Below are positions 1 through 8,692 of a stretch of 64,000 nt of DNA, one piece after another. A program made the translations under genes and the position numbers. Each line of letters begins with the position of its first letter. Position 1 is the stretch's first letter. The stretch is taken from assembly GCF_016629665.1 (NCBI RefSeq), contig NZ_JAEPRQ010000007.1, positions 62,001 to 126,000 of the forward strand, written 5' to 3'. The notes beneath the pieces are model-generated. The model ran no database searches, had not been told where the DNA came from, and was given only the letters and a program-made list of their open reading frames with translations. The DNA comes from Paracoccus caeni. Its GTDB lineage: Bacteria > Pseudomonadota > Alphaproteobacteria > Rhodobacterales > Rhodobacteraceae.

Positions 1-533
1 TCCGCTGGATTGGTCATCGCCTGATCGATCATGACGTCATGGTCGCGAACCCTCATCTTCGCCCGATCCGGATCAAGGCAGATGCACTTGGGGCGAATTG
101 TCCCTCGGCAGATTTGATCGTCTCACCTCAGCATCGGATTCTTGTCCGCTCGGCCATTGCGGAACGCATGTTCGGCGCAGCCGAAGTTCTGGTGGCGGCG
201 AAACAATTGCTGGAGCTGCCGGGCGTCGAGTCGGCAAGCGATATGGATGAAGTCGATTACTTCCACATCCTTTTCGACCGTCATGAAATCGTCCTGTCGA
301 ACGGGACCGAGGCAGAGTCGCTGTTCACAGGAGAGCAGGCCCTTAAATCCGTCGGCAAGCAGGCGCTTGAGGAGATATTCCTGATCCTCCCAGAACTCCG
401 CGACGAAAGCTACGTGCCAGTCAGTGCCCGTAGCCTTCCGACGGGCAGGCAGGCCCGCAGGCTGGTCAGCCGTCATGCCCGCAACGGCAAACCCATCGTG
501 ACCTCACCCATGGTGCAGGAAGCGCTGGTCTGA
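1..533 (+). CDS. Hint-domain protein, C-terminal part (5' truncated)
   Basis: The reading frame is open from the window edge (frame beginning at base 3), so this is the C-terminal part of a longer gene. Visible motifs match the Hint_2 (hedgehog/intein-like) domain common in Rhodobacteraceae: a WIGHR start, P-I-R-I, then a SPQHRIL segment and a Y-F-H-I-L-F-x-R-H-E-I segment followed by a glutamate-serine pair. In this family the Hint domain often ends large secreted or RTX-like proteins and may carry out self-cleavage; that role is only family knowledge here. It is followed by a strong hairpin terminator and converges on the photolyase gene. The identity of the N-terminal part is unknown. Confidence 0.8.
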   Translation, partial: RWIGHRLIDHDVMVANPHLRPIRIKADALGANCPSADLIVSPQHRILVRSAIAERMFGAAEVLVAAKQLLELPGVESASDMDEVDYFHILFDRHEIVLSNGTEAESLFTGEQALKSVGKQALEEIFLILPELRDESYVPVSARSLPTGRQARRLVSRHARNGKPIVTSPMVQEALV

Positions 534-544
534 CACTGACCCAT

Positions 545-575
545 CGGCGCGGTGACCAGATCGCCGCGCCGTTTT
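545..575. terminator. Hairpin terminator between convergent genes
   Basis: Perfect 8-bp arms (CGGCGCGG at 545-552 and CCGCGCCG at 564-571) enclose an 11-nt loop and are followed by TTTT. It lies between the convergent Hint-domain and photolyase genes and overlaps the photolyase stop, so it most likely ends the plus-strand transcript. Confidence 0.75.
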
Positions 576-1980
576 ACTCGGCCCGGAACTCTGACCACGC
601 AGCCAATGCGCGCTCACGTCCGCCTTTCAGCGTATCGGCATCGACGGGGTCCGGGTAGTCTCGCGGAACTCTCCAACGCGAAGGCAGGGTCGCGAAATAG
701 GCCTTGGCGTCATGGCTTTCCGCTGACAGCCAGCGGTGACGATAGGCCCCATCGGGATCGAAAAGCTGTGCCTGTCGTTCGGGGTTGAAAATGCGGAAGA
801 ACGGCGTCGCATCCGGACCGCTTCCCGCCGACCATTGCCAGTTCATCGCATTGGATGCCGGATCCCAGTCGGTCAGGCTGTCCGCGAAGAATGCCTCGCC
901 CAGACGCCAATCCGTCAACAAATGCTTGGTCAGATAGCTGGCGCAGAGCATGCGGACGCGGTTGTGCATCCGCCCGGTGACGCGCATCTCTCGCAACCCG
1001 GCATCGACCAGCGGCACACCCGTTCTGGCCTGAGACCACGCATCGAAATCTTCGCCTCTTCCTTGCCAAGGAAAATCTTTCCATTCGTTGCGCCATGGTC
1101 GTGTCGCCATCGCCGGAAAATCGATCAGCAGATGCCATGCGAATTCGCGCCACGCGACCTCGGACAGGAATTTCTGCACCGCCTCGCGATCAGCCTTGGC
1201 TTCCTGCGCATGGGCGCTGGCGATGGCGATGGCCCAGATGGTTCGCGGGCTGATCTCTCCAACTGCCAGATGTTCCGACAGACCGGAGGTCGCATCGCGG
1301 TCGGGCCGGTCGCGCAAATCGGGATAGGTACCGCAGGTCGCAAGGAAGGTGTCCAGTCGCGCAAGCGCCGCCTTTTCGCCCGCCGGAAGCGCGTATTGCT
1401 CAAGGATTGGAGCGCCGCCATGCAAATCCGGCGCAAGGTTCAGACTTTCGGGGTCCAGTCCCTGCGGCAATCCGGTGGCGACCCGGATCCGGCTCACCTC
1501 TGGCAATGGGCGTTCGACGCCGATCCGGCGAAGGGCACGCAGGAAGGGCGTGAAAACGCGATATGCTCCGCCGCCCGCAGCCCTGATCTGACGCGGATGC
1601 AGCAGCAGGTGGCCCTGATGAAGGATCAACTGCGCCTGACCTTCAAGCCGCGCGATGACACCGTCCTGCACCTTCCGCATGACCGCACAGGGCCAGTCGC
1701 TTTGATAGATCTCGGTCGCGGACAGGTCTTTGCAGAGCCGGGGAAGATGCTCCTCGGGCTCTCCGTCGAGGATCAGCAATCTGCCATCGCTGCGGCGGGA
1801 AAACTCCTTGGCGAAGGCCTGCACGGCACGCTGAACCCGCCACCGGCTTGCCGCCCCCTGTTCGCGCAACTGCCGGTCGATGAAGAAGACCGCGACCAGG
1901 AGGTCGTGATCCGCCGCTGCGGTAAGGGCGCTGTTATCCGCGAAACGGAAATCGCGGGATAGCCAGAAGATCGCGGTCAT
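574..1980 (-). CDS. phrB: Deoxyribodipyrimidine photolyase (cryptochrome/photolyase family)
   Basis: This 468-residue protein is the usual length for a class I cyclobutane pyrimidine dimer photolyase, a light-driven DNA repair enzyme that uses FAD and an antenna chromophore. The N-terminus (TAIFWLSRDFR, then an ADHDLLVAVF strand) is the antenna-binding alpha/beta domain. The C-terminal half has the FAD-domain signatures: WREFAWHLL, MHNRVRM at about residue 338, and DWDPASNAMNWQW near 370-384. I chose the ATG at 1980 because the 38 extra codons of the longer frame carry no family sequence. The gene stands alone, divergent from dctB. A CPD rather than a 6-4 specificity is inferred from overall similarity only. 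Confidence 0.92.
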   Translation of the reverse strand: MTAIFWLSRDFRFADNSALTAAADHDLLVAVFFIDRQLREQGAASRWRVQRAVQAFAKEFSRRSDGRLLILDGEPEEHLPRLCKDLSATEIYQSDWPCAVMRKVQDGVIARLEGQAQLILHQGHLLLHPRQIRAAGGGAYRVFTPFLRALRRIGVERPLPEVSRIRVATGLPQGLDPESLNLAPDLHGGAPILEQYALPAGEKAALARLDTFLATCGTYPDLRDRPDRDATSGLSEHLAVGEISPRTIWAIAIASAHAQEAKADREAVQKFLSEVAWREFAWHLLIDFPAMATRPWRNEWKDFPWQGRGEDFDAWSQARTGVPLVDAGLREMRVTGRMHNRVRMLCASYLTKHLLTDWRLGEAFFADSLTDWDPASNAMNWQWSAGSGPDATPFFRIFNPERQAQLFDPDGAYRHRWLSAESHDAKAYFATLPSRWRVPRDYPDPVDADTLKGGRERALAAWSEFRAE

Positions 1981-2178
1981 GGGATGGCTTTCGTCATTAC
2001 AACCGGCAAACGCCGGGCATCGGGGCCGGTTCCACCATCCTGTCTTGCGTCGGGGCCCGCTTCGGCAACCGGGCCGTTCAATGGCCGCGCGCATCTGCGA
2101 AGATCATTGCGCGCAACCCTGCAAGCTGCCACATTTCCGAGGAAGGATAACGCCCGATGGCGCCTTCTGTAGGGGAAG

Positions 2179-4044
2179 ATGGAATTAACGGCCGCCTCTC
2201 GCTTACCCAAAAGTTACGGTCGATTGCTGATCCCGGCAATCGCCGCGCTGCTGTTTGCGCTGTTCGTCTGGATCAGCGGCAATCTGGCCTTTCAGCATTA
2301 TCTTGCGCTTGGCTATGCCCGGGCCGAGGCGGTGCTGCGCCTGACCGACAACGCACTGGACGCCGATCTGGCGCGGTTCGAGGTGGTGCCGCAACTGATC
2401 GGCGATCTGGACCTGATCCGGGCGCTGGCCGAGGAACCCGACAATCAGGCGCTGCGCGAGCGCACCAACCGCTGGCTTGAGCGGCAGAATGAGGTCGTTC
2501 AGTCGGCGGACATTTATCTGGTCCTGTCGGATGGTGAGACCATCGCAGCCTCAAACTATCGCAAGGAGCTGAGTTTCGTCGGTCAGAATTTCAGCTATCG
2601 CCCCTACTGGATCGACGCGATGAACGGTTTGCCGGCGCGGTTTTACGGGGTGGGCACCACGTCGGGCGTGCGCGGCTATTTCTTCTCGGCTCCGGTCTGG
2701 GATCATCAGGGCCGCATCAGCGGCGTTCTGGCGGTCAAGGCCGATGTCGAGCGGATCGAGGAATCCTGGCGTAACAGCGAACATCGGGTGCTGGTGACCG
2801 ACCCCGAGGGGATCGTTTTTCTGTCGACCGAGCCGAAATGGCTGTATCACAGCCTGAACCCGCTGACGCAGGAGCGGCTGGACCGAACGACCGAATCCCG
2901 CCGCTACGCCACCTCGATGCTGGGCGAGCTGCAGCCTGTCAGCCTCGAAGAACACGGCGTTCCCATCCTGACGCTGCCGGACGATCCCGAACACCGCGAT
3001 GCCGGTAGCCGCGACTATATCATCGCGTCGCAGCAGATGGAGGAAGCGGGCTGGACCGTCCACGTCTTGCTGGACAGCGCCCGACTGAAAGCCGAGGCGC
3101 GGATGGCGCTGATTTTCGTGGTGCTGCTTCTGTCGCTGGCGATGATCGGCGCGCTGATGCTGCGCCAGCGCCGGGCACGGATCGCCGAGCGGCTGGCGAT
3201 GCAACGCTTTCATACCAACGAGTTGGAGCGGCGGGTGACCGAACGCACGGCGGATCTTGCGCGGGTGAACAATCGCCTTGCCGAAGAGGTGTCAGAGCGG
3301 CGCGCCACCGAGATCGAGTTGCGGGCGGCGCAGGCCAGTCTGGTGCAGGTTGGCAAACTGGCGGCGCTTGGCCAGATGTCGGCAACGCTGTCGCACGAAA
3401 TCAGCCAGCCGCTGGCAGCCGCGCGCAACTATGCCGACAGCGCGGCGATCCTGATCGAGCGCGGTGACTTTGGCCGCGCACGGGAAAACATCGCCCATAT
3501 CCTGACGCTGGTGGATCGCATGGCGGCAATCGGCAAGCACCTGCGTCATGCCGCACGCAAACCTGATGAACGTCTGGGCGCGGTTGATCTGCTGACCCTG
3601 CTTGACGAGACCCTGACCATTGTCACGCCACGGCTGACCCGCAGCGGGACCAGCCTCGATCTTGATGTCCCCAAGGATTTGCCGCCTCTGCGGGCCGGGC
3701 CGACCCGGCTGCAACAGGTTCTGGTCAATCTAATCACCAATGCCGCCGATGCGGTCGAAGATCTGCCTGACCGCCGCATCACCCTGACTGCGCGGCAGGA
3801 GGGCGAGCAGGTCGCGATCCGCGTCCGCGATCACGGGCCGGGCGTGCCCGAGGCGATTGCGGACCGCATCTTCGATCCCTTCTTCTCGACCAAGGGGGTC
3901 GGCGCGGGGCTTGGCCTTGGGCTTTCCATCTCTTCCAACATCATCCGCGATTTTCAGGGGCAGATTTCCTGCCGCAACCTTGATCCGGGGGCAGAGTTTA
4001 CCGTGCTTCTGCCGATTGCCGTTCCCGCCGAGACCAAGGCCTGA
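2179..4044 (+). CDS. DctB-type sensor histidine kinase
   Basis: This 621-residue inner-membrane kinase has the DctB layout. A first membrane helix lies near residues 17-36, followed by a periplasmic double-Cache-like sensor containing the S-Y-R-P-Y-W signature. A second helix is near 308-328, and a coiled-coil linker follows. The H-box is LSHEISQPL with His406. The ATPase domain shows N-x-x-x-N-A-A-D-A, D-x-G-P-G and F-F-S-T-K boxes. In this family the periplasmic domain senses a carboxylate and phosphorylates a sigma-54 activator. The partner gene starts two bases after its stop, and a tricarboxylate transporter operon lies downstream, so a di- or tricarboxylate ligand is the natural inference. 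Confidence 0.85.
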   Translation: MELTAASRLPKSYGRLLIPAIAALLFALFVWISGNLAFQHYLALGYARAEAVLRLTDNALDADLARFEVVPQLIGDLDLIRALAEEPDNQALRERTNRWLERQNEVVQSADIYLVLSDGETIAASNYRKELSFVGQNFSYRPYWIDAMNGLPARFYGVGTTSGVRGYFFSAPVWDHQGRISGVLAVKADVERIEESWRNSEHRVLVTDPEGIVFLSTEPKWLYHSLNPLTQERLDRTTESRRYATSMLGELQPVSLEEHGVPILTLPDDPEHRDAGSRDYIIASQQMEEAGWTVHVLLDSARLKAEARMALIFVVLLLSLAMIGALMLRQRRARIAERLAMQRFHTNELERRVTERTADLARVNNRLAEEVSERRATEIELRAAQASLVQVGKLAALGQMSATLSHEISQPLAAARNYADSAAILIERGDFGRARENIAHILTLVDRMAAIGKHLRHAARKPDERLGAVDLLTLLDETLTIVTPRLTRSGTSLDLDVPKDLPPLRAGPTRLQQVLVNLITNAADAVEDLPDRRITLTARQEGEQVAIRVRDHGPGVPEAIADRIFDPFFSTKGVGAGLGLGLSISSNIIRDFQGQISCRNLDPGAEFTVLLPIAVPAETKA

Positions 4045-4046
4045 CC

Positions 4047-5390
4047 ATGTCGCGGGTTCTGCTGGTCGATGATGATGAACAGATGCGCTCTTCGACCGCG
4101 CAGGCCCTGGAGCTTGCCGGTTTCACTGTCGAGCCGGTCCAGACGGGCGAGGAAGCACTGGCGCTGGCGACCCCCGCCTTTCCCGGTGCCGTCGTCAGCG
4201 ATATCCGTATGCCCGGCATGGACGGGATGACGCTGCTGAACCGATTGCACGAGGTCGATGCGGATATTCCGGTGGTCCTGGTGACCGGCCATGCCGAGGT
4301 GCCGCTGGCCGTTCAGGCGATGCGAAATGGCGCCTATGATTTCATTGAAAAGCCCTTCGTGGTGCAGGATCTCGCGAATGTGCTGCGTCGGGCAATCGAG
4401 CATCGGGGATTGGTGATCGAGAACCGCAGGCTGCGCGCGGTCGCAGGCAAGCATGACGATATCGAGGCGCGGCTGCCGGGACGGACACAGGTAATGGTCG
4501 ATCTGCGCTACCGTTTGCGCGCCATCGGTCCCTCGGATGCGGACACGCTGATCATCGGCCCGACCGGAGCCGGGAAAGAGGTCGCGGCCCGCGCGCTGCA
4601 CGACATGTCGCCACGCGCAGGCAAGCCCTTCATCGCCATCAACTGCGCCGCATTGCCGGAATCGCTGATCGAAAGCGAATTGTTCGGTCATGAGGCAGGT
4701 GCCTTTCCCGGCGCGCTGCGCCCACGCTATGGCAAGTTCGAACATGCGCGCGGAGGCACCGTACTGCTTGACGAAATCGGGTCGATGCCGCTGGAACTGC
4801 AGGCGAAGCTGCTGCATGTGCTGCACGAGCGTGTTATCTTCCGGCTTGGCTCCAACGATCCGGTGCAGCTTGACGTGCGCTTCATCGCGACCTCGAAGAC
4901 CGATCTTGCCCTTGCCGTCGAAGCAGGCACGTTCCGCGAGGATCTTTATTGGCGGCTGAATGTGGCGATGCTGCATATCCCGGCGCTGGCGACGCGGCGC
5001 GAGGATATTCCGCTGCTGTTCCTGCATCTCGTCCGCGAATCCGCCGCCCGTCACGGCGTCTCCGAACGCGAGGTGCCGCCGAGCTATCTCAGCTCACTTT
5101 CGGGGCGCGACTGGCCCGGCAATATGCGCGAGCTGCGAAATCTCAGCGAACGATTCGTTCTGGGGCTGGAAGCGCGCGAACTGGACGATTCGACAGGCAC
5201 CCGTCTGGCAGATCGCGTCGCGGATTTCGAACGCAGCCTGATCTCTGGCGCCATTGCCGCGCATGGCGGAAGGCTGAAGCCGGTTTACGAAATGCTGGGT
5301 ATCTCGCGGAAGACGCTCTACGAGAAGATGCAAAAACACGGGATAGATCGCCGTCTGATTGTGGAAAATTCCGAAGATATGACAGGGTGA
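4047..5390 (+). CDS. DctD-type sigma-54-dependent response regulator
   Basis: This 447-residue NtrC-family regulator has three domains. The receiver domain carries the phospho-acceptor Asp52 in SDIRMPGMDG and a conserved lysine in EKPF. The AAA+ domain has Walker A GPTGAGKE and Walker B G-T-V-L-L-D-E-I. A C-terminal Fis-type helix-turn-helix follows (around GISRKTLYEKM). The loop that contacts sigma-54, normally GAFTGA, reads GAFPGA, so the key threonine is replaced. It is cotranscribed with the kinase (2-bp gap). The likely target is the downstream tct operon, whose upstream region holds a perfect palindrome. Whether it still works with sigma-54 is uncertain. Confidence 0.85.
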   Translation: MSRVLLVDDDEQMRSSTAQALELAGFTVEPVQTGEEALALATPAFPGAVVSDIRMPGMDGMTLLNRLHEVDADIPVVLVTGHAEVPLAVQAMRNGAYDFIEKPFVVQDLANVLRRAIEHRGLVIENRRLRAVAGKHDDIEARLPGRTQVMVDLRYRLRAIGPSDADTLIIGPTGAGKEVAARALHDMSPRAGKPFIAINCAALPESLIESELFGHEAGAFPGALRPRYGKFEHARGGTVLLDEIGSMPLELQAKLLHVLHERVIFRLGSNDPVQLDVRFIATSKTDLALAVEAGTFREDLYWRLNVAMLHIPALATRREDIPLLFLHLVRESAARHGVSEREVPPSYLSSLSGRDWPGNMRELRNLSERFVLGLEARELDDSTGTRLADRVADFERSLISGAIAAHGGRLKPVYEMLGISRKTLYEKMQKHGIDRRLIVENSEDMTG

Positions 5391-5397
5391 TACCGTC

Positions 5398-5419
5398 GAT
5401 GGGTGGATTTCCACCCATC
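5398..5419. promoter_or_regulatory. Perfect palindrome upstream of tctC, candidate activator site
   Basis: The arms GATGGGTGGA (5398-5407) and TCCACCCATC (5410-5419) are exact inverted repeats separated by two T. A third partial half-site, ATCCACCC, follows at 5441-5448. No T-run follows, so a terminator is less likely. Its place between dctD and tctC, about 170 bp before the tctC start, suits an upstream activating sequence for the DctD-type regulator (inference). Confidence 0.5.
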
Positions 5420-5585
5420 ACAGACGCGAGATGTTCCCGAATCCACCCGTTTTCGGCGTCAACGTGCCAAAACTGCATATTTTCCTGACAGTATTCTTTG
5501 CGGAATGCACTTGCTCGCGCAAAGTTGTCGCACGCCGCGAAGGGGGACGACGCGGCTCCAAAAAATCAGAAGACCGGGAGGAACC

Positions 5586-6560
5586 ATGTCTTTGTCGAAA
5601 TTCGTCGGCGCAGCCTGCGCCGCAATCATTCTTGCCGCGCCCGCATTCGCGCAGGACTATCCGGATCGTCAAATCTCCATGGTGGTGCCGTTCGCTGCCG
5701 GTGGACCGACCGATACCGTCGCGCGTCTGGTCGCAGAGCGGATGTCCGAAGATTTGGGCCAACAGATCATCGTCGAGAACGTCGGCGGCGCGGGCGGCAC
5801 TCTGGGCGCCGGTCAGGTCGCCAAGGCCGACCCTGATGGATATACGCTGCTTCTGCACCATATCGGCATGGCAACCGCGGACACGCTGTATCGCAACCTC
5901 GCCTATGACACGCTTGAGGCGTTCGAATATGTCGGCCTTGTCACCGACGTTCCGATGGTCATCGTGTCCCGTCAGGACTTCGAGCCAGCCGACTTCCCCG
6001 CCTTCATCGAATATGTGAAGGCCAATGCAGACACCGTGACCATGGCGAATGCCGGGATCGGCGCGGCCTCGCATCTCTGCGGCATGCTGTTCATGTCGGC
6101 AATCGACACTTCGCTGGTGACTGTGCCGTATAAAGGCACCGGCCCCGCGATGACCGATCTTCTGGGCGGTCAGGTTGATATCATGTGCGACCAGACCACC
6201 AACACCACCCAGCAGATCAAAGGCGGCACGATCAAAGCCTACGCCGTGACCTCGGGCGAGCGTCTGGACATCTTCCCGGACGTTCCGACCGCACAGGAAG
6301 GCGGCCTGCCTGATTTCGAAGTCGGCATCTGGCACGGCATCTATTCGCCCAAGGGCACCCCGGCTGAAATCAACGAGCGTCTGTCGAAAGCGCTGCAATT
6401 CGCGCTGGCTGATGAGGGCGTTGCCAAAGCCATGGCCGATCTGGGCACCGCGCCGTCTTCGGCTGAAGAGGCGACCCCGGCTGCGCTGAAAGAGAAGCTC
6501 GAATCCGAAATCGCCCGCTGGAAACCCGTCATCGAGGCAGCAGGCGTTTACGCCGACTGA
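5586..6560 (+). CDS. tctC: TctC-family periplasmic substrate-binding protein (first copy)
   Basis: This 324-residue extracytoplasmic binding protein belongs to the Bug/TctC family, which captures carboxylates for the tripartite tricarboxylate transporter. A signal peptide spans about residues 1-23 and ends at AFAQ. The mature protein begins with the family hallmark YPDRQISMVVPFAAGGPTD and continues with Q-Q-I-I-V-E-N-V-G-G-A-G-G and ADPDGYT; the V-P-Y-K-G-T-G-P motif is also present. The start at 5586 has GGGAGG at 5576-5581; a longer upstream frame has no signal peptide. It is first in the operon tctC-tctB-tctA-tctC. The ligand cannot be read from sequence. Confidence 0.9.
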   Translation: MSLSKFVGAACAAIILAAPAFAQDYPDRQISMVVPFAAGGPTDTVARLVAERMSEDLGQQIIVENVGGAGGTLGAGQVAKADPDGYTLLLHHIGMATADTLYRNLAYDTLEAFEYVGLVTDVPMVIVSRQDFEPADFPAFIEYVKANADTVTMANAGIGAASHLCGMLFMSAIDTSLVTVPYKGTGPAMTDLLGGQVDIMCDQTTNTTQQIKGGTIKAYAVTSGERLDIFPDVPTAQEGGLPDFEVGIWHGIYSPKGTPAEINERLSKALQFALADEGVAKAMADLGTAPSSAEEATPAALKEKLESEIARWKPVIEAAGVYAD

Positions 6561-6572
6561 TCCGAGGAACCT

Positions 6573-6596
6573 GCCCCGGCGCGAAGGTGCCGGGGC
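6573..6596 (+). other. Intercistronic hairpin after tctC
   Basis: Arms GCCCCGGC (6573-6580) and GCCGGGGC (6589-6596) enclose an 8-nt loop, followed only by TTCT. Placed between the binding-protein gene and tctB, it probably stabilises or partly terminates the transcript, giving more binding protein than membrane subunits. Confidence 0.55.
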
Positions 6597-6619
6597 TTCT
6601 ACACGATTGGGGGGGCCTC

Positions 6620-7087
6620 ATGGCAACGCGCAATATCGATACAACCAATGTGGTCGCGGGGGTTTTGCTGCTCGCGATCGGAGCCTTCTTCGGCCTGCAG
6701 ACAATGGGGCTGGAGATCGGCACCTCGCTTCGTATGGGGCCCGGCTACTTCCCCATGATGCTGACCATCCTGCTGCTGATCCTTGGTGTGGCGGTGCTGA
6801 TAAGCGCCTTCAAGACCAAAGCGGGTGAGCCGATCGGCCCGATCGCCTGGCGGGGCATGCTGTTGATCCTGCCGGCGCCGGTCTTCTTCGGCCTGACGGT
6901 GAAGGGGCTGGGCTTCGTGCCGGCGCTGTTTTTCACCGCGCTGATCGCGGCCGGCGCTTCGATCAAGATGAAGCCGCTGACGGCGCTGATCCTTGCGGTG
7001 ATCGTCACCATCGCATCGACGCTGATCTTCAGCTACGGCCTTGGCCTTCCGTTCCGGCGGTTCGGTCCCTGGCTGCCGCAGTTCTAA
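6620..7087 (+). CDS. tctB: TctB-family small membrane subunit of tripartite tricarboxylate transporter
   Basis: This 155-residue membrane protein is the usual size for the small subunit TctB, which pairs with TctA. Four hydrophobic segments are visible: about 9-26, 42-60, 76-98 and 112-140. The R-M-G-P-G-Y-F-P motif between the first two is typical of the family. I used the ATG at 6620 because the preceding 11 codons of the longer frame are not membrane-like. The gene ends 9 bp before tctA. The function as a transporter partner rests on the family and on the operon. Confidence 0.88.
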   Translation: MATRNIDTTNVVAGVLLLAIGAFFGLQTMGLEIGTSLRMGPGYFPMMLTILLLILGVAVLISAFKTKAGEPIGPIAWRGMLLILPAPVFFGLTVKGLGFVPALFFTALIAAGASIKMKPLTALILAVIVTIASTLIFSYGLGLPFRRFGPWLPQF

Positions 7088-7096
7088 GGAGCCGAC

Positions 7097-8608
7097 ATGG
7101 AACTTTTATCCAATCTCGCACTCGGCTTCTCGGTCGCCACGTCGCTTGAGAACCTGATGTTCTGTCTGATCGGCGCCTTGCTTGGCACGCTGATCGGCGT
7201 TCTGCCGGGCATCGGTGCCACGGCGACCATCGCCATGCTGCTGCCGATCACCTTTCAGCTTGAGCCCGTCTCGTCGCTGATCATGCTCGCCGGGATCTAC
7301 TACGGTGCGCAATATGGCGGCTCGACCACGGCGATCCTGCTGAACCTGCCGGGCGAAAGCTCGTCCGCAGTCACCGCGCTTGACGGCTACCAGATGGCCC
7401 GCAAGGGTCGCGCCGGTGTCGCCCTGGCCGTGGCGGCGCTTGGTTCGTTCTTCGCGGGTTCGGTCTCGACCCTGCTGGTTGCTATCTTCGCCCCGCCGTT
7501 GACCGCCATCGCCCTGAAATTCGGCTCTGCCGAATATTTCTCGCTGATGGTGTTAGGCCTCGTCATGTCTATCGTGCTTGCGCATGGATCGATCGTGAAG
7601 GCGATGGCGATGGTCGTTCTGGGGCTGCTTCTGGGCTGCGTCGGCACCGACATCTATACCGGCGCGCCACGCTTCACGATGGGCATCACCAACTATGCGG
7701 ACGGCCTGAACTTTGTCGCTCTTGCCGTCGGGGTCTTCGGTATCGCCGAGATCCTGCGCAACCTTGAGGACGAAGGTGGCGAGCGCGAGGTGATGACGAA
7801 GAACGTCACCAACCTCATGCCGACGCGCAAGGATTTCCGCGACATGGTCGGCCCGGTCCTGCGCGGAACCGGTCTGGGCTCGCTTCTGGGCATCCTGCCG
7901 GGTGGCGGCGCGATCCTTGCATCCTTCGCCTCCTATACGGTCGAGAAGAAACTGTCGAAACACCCCGAAGAGTTCGGCAAGGGTGCTATCGCAGGCGTTG
8001 CCGGGCCGGAAAGCGCGAATAACGCAGGCGCGCAGACCTCGTTCATCCCGCTTCTGACGCTGGGCATTCCGGCGAACCCGGTGATGGCGCTGATGATCGG
8101 CGCGATGATAATTCAGGGCATCGTTCCCGGCCCGAACGTGGTCAGCGAGCAGCCTGACCTGTTCTGGGGCATCATCGCCTCGATGTGGATCGGCAACCTG
8201 ATGCTGGTGGTCCTGAACCTTCCGCTGATCGGCCTTTGGGTCCGGCTGCTGACGGTTCCCTACTACATCCTGTTCCCGATCATCATGGCGATGTGTTCGA
8301 TCGGGGTCTATTCGGTCAACTCGAACGTCTATGACCTCTATGCGGTCGCGTTCTTCGGGTTCCTTGGCTACGTGATGTACAAGCTGCGGTTCGAACCCGC
8401 ACCGCTTCTGCTGGGCTTCGTTCTTGGTCCGCTGCTGGAAGAGAACCTGCGTCGCGCCATGATCCTGTCGCGCGGTGATCCGACGACGTTCGTCACCCGC
8501 CCGATCAGCCTCACCTTGCTGCTGATGTCTCTGGCGGTGCTGATCGTGGTCTTCCTGCCCGCAATCCGGAAAAGCCGCGACGAAGTTTTCGTCGAAAGCG
8601 AAGGCTGA
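7097..8608 (+). CDS. tctA: TctA-family large membrane subunit of tripartite tricarboxylate transporter
   Basis: This 503-residue integral membrane protein has about twelve hydrophobic segments and is the family's normal length. Hallmarks include [17 protein letters not shown] near residue 38, [14 protein letters not shown], and a second pseudo-repeat [13 protein letters not shown] around 262 followed by P-E-S-A-N-N-A. These two glycine-rich loops are the internally repeated elements that build the translocation path in TctA. It is translated directly after tctB. Secondary, cation-coupled uptake of a carboxylate is expected from the family. Confidence 0.93.
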   Translation: MELLSNLALGFSVATSLENLMFCLIGALLGTLIGVLPGIGATATIAMLLPITFQLEPVSSLIMLAGIYYGAQYGGSTTAILLNLPGESSSAVTALDGYQMARKGRAGVALAVAALGSFFAGSVSTLLVAIFAPPLTAIALKFGSAEYFSLMVLGLVMSIVLAHGSIVKAMAMVVLGLLLGCVGTDIYTGAPRFTMGITNYADGLNFVALAVGVFGIAEILRNLEDEGGEREVMTKNVTNLMPTRKDFRDMVGPVLRGTGLGSLLGILPGGGAILASFASYTVEKKLSKHPEEFGKGAIAGVAGPESANNAGAQTSFIPLLTLGIPANPVMALMIGAMIIQGIVPGPNVVSEQPDLFWGIIASMWIGNLMLVVLNLPLIGLWVRLLTVPYYILFPIIMAMCSIGVYSVNSNVYDLYAVAFFGFLGYVMYKLRFEPAPLLLGFVLGPLLEENLRRAMILSRGDPTTFVTRPISLTLLLMSLAVLIVVFLPAIRKSRDEVFVESEG

Positions 8609-8692
8609 CCTTACGAGCAGTATGAAAAAGGAAGGGGCGATGACTTGCCCCTTTCAGGACGAACGCAAAAGTATTCTGGAGGAGAGAACATC

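Noticed and set aside
5495..5515. Possible sigma-54 promoter upstream of tctC (CGG...TTGCT)
   Set aside because: The GG and GC elements are one base too close compared with the required spacing, so I did not call it.
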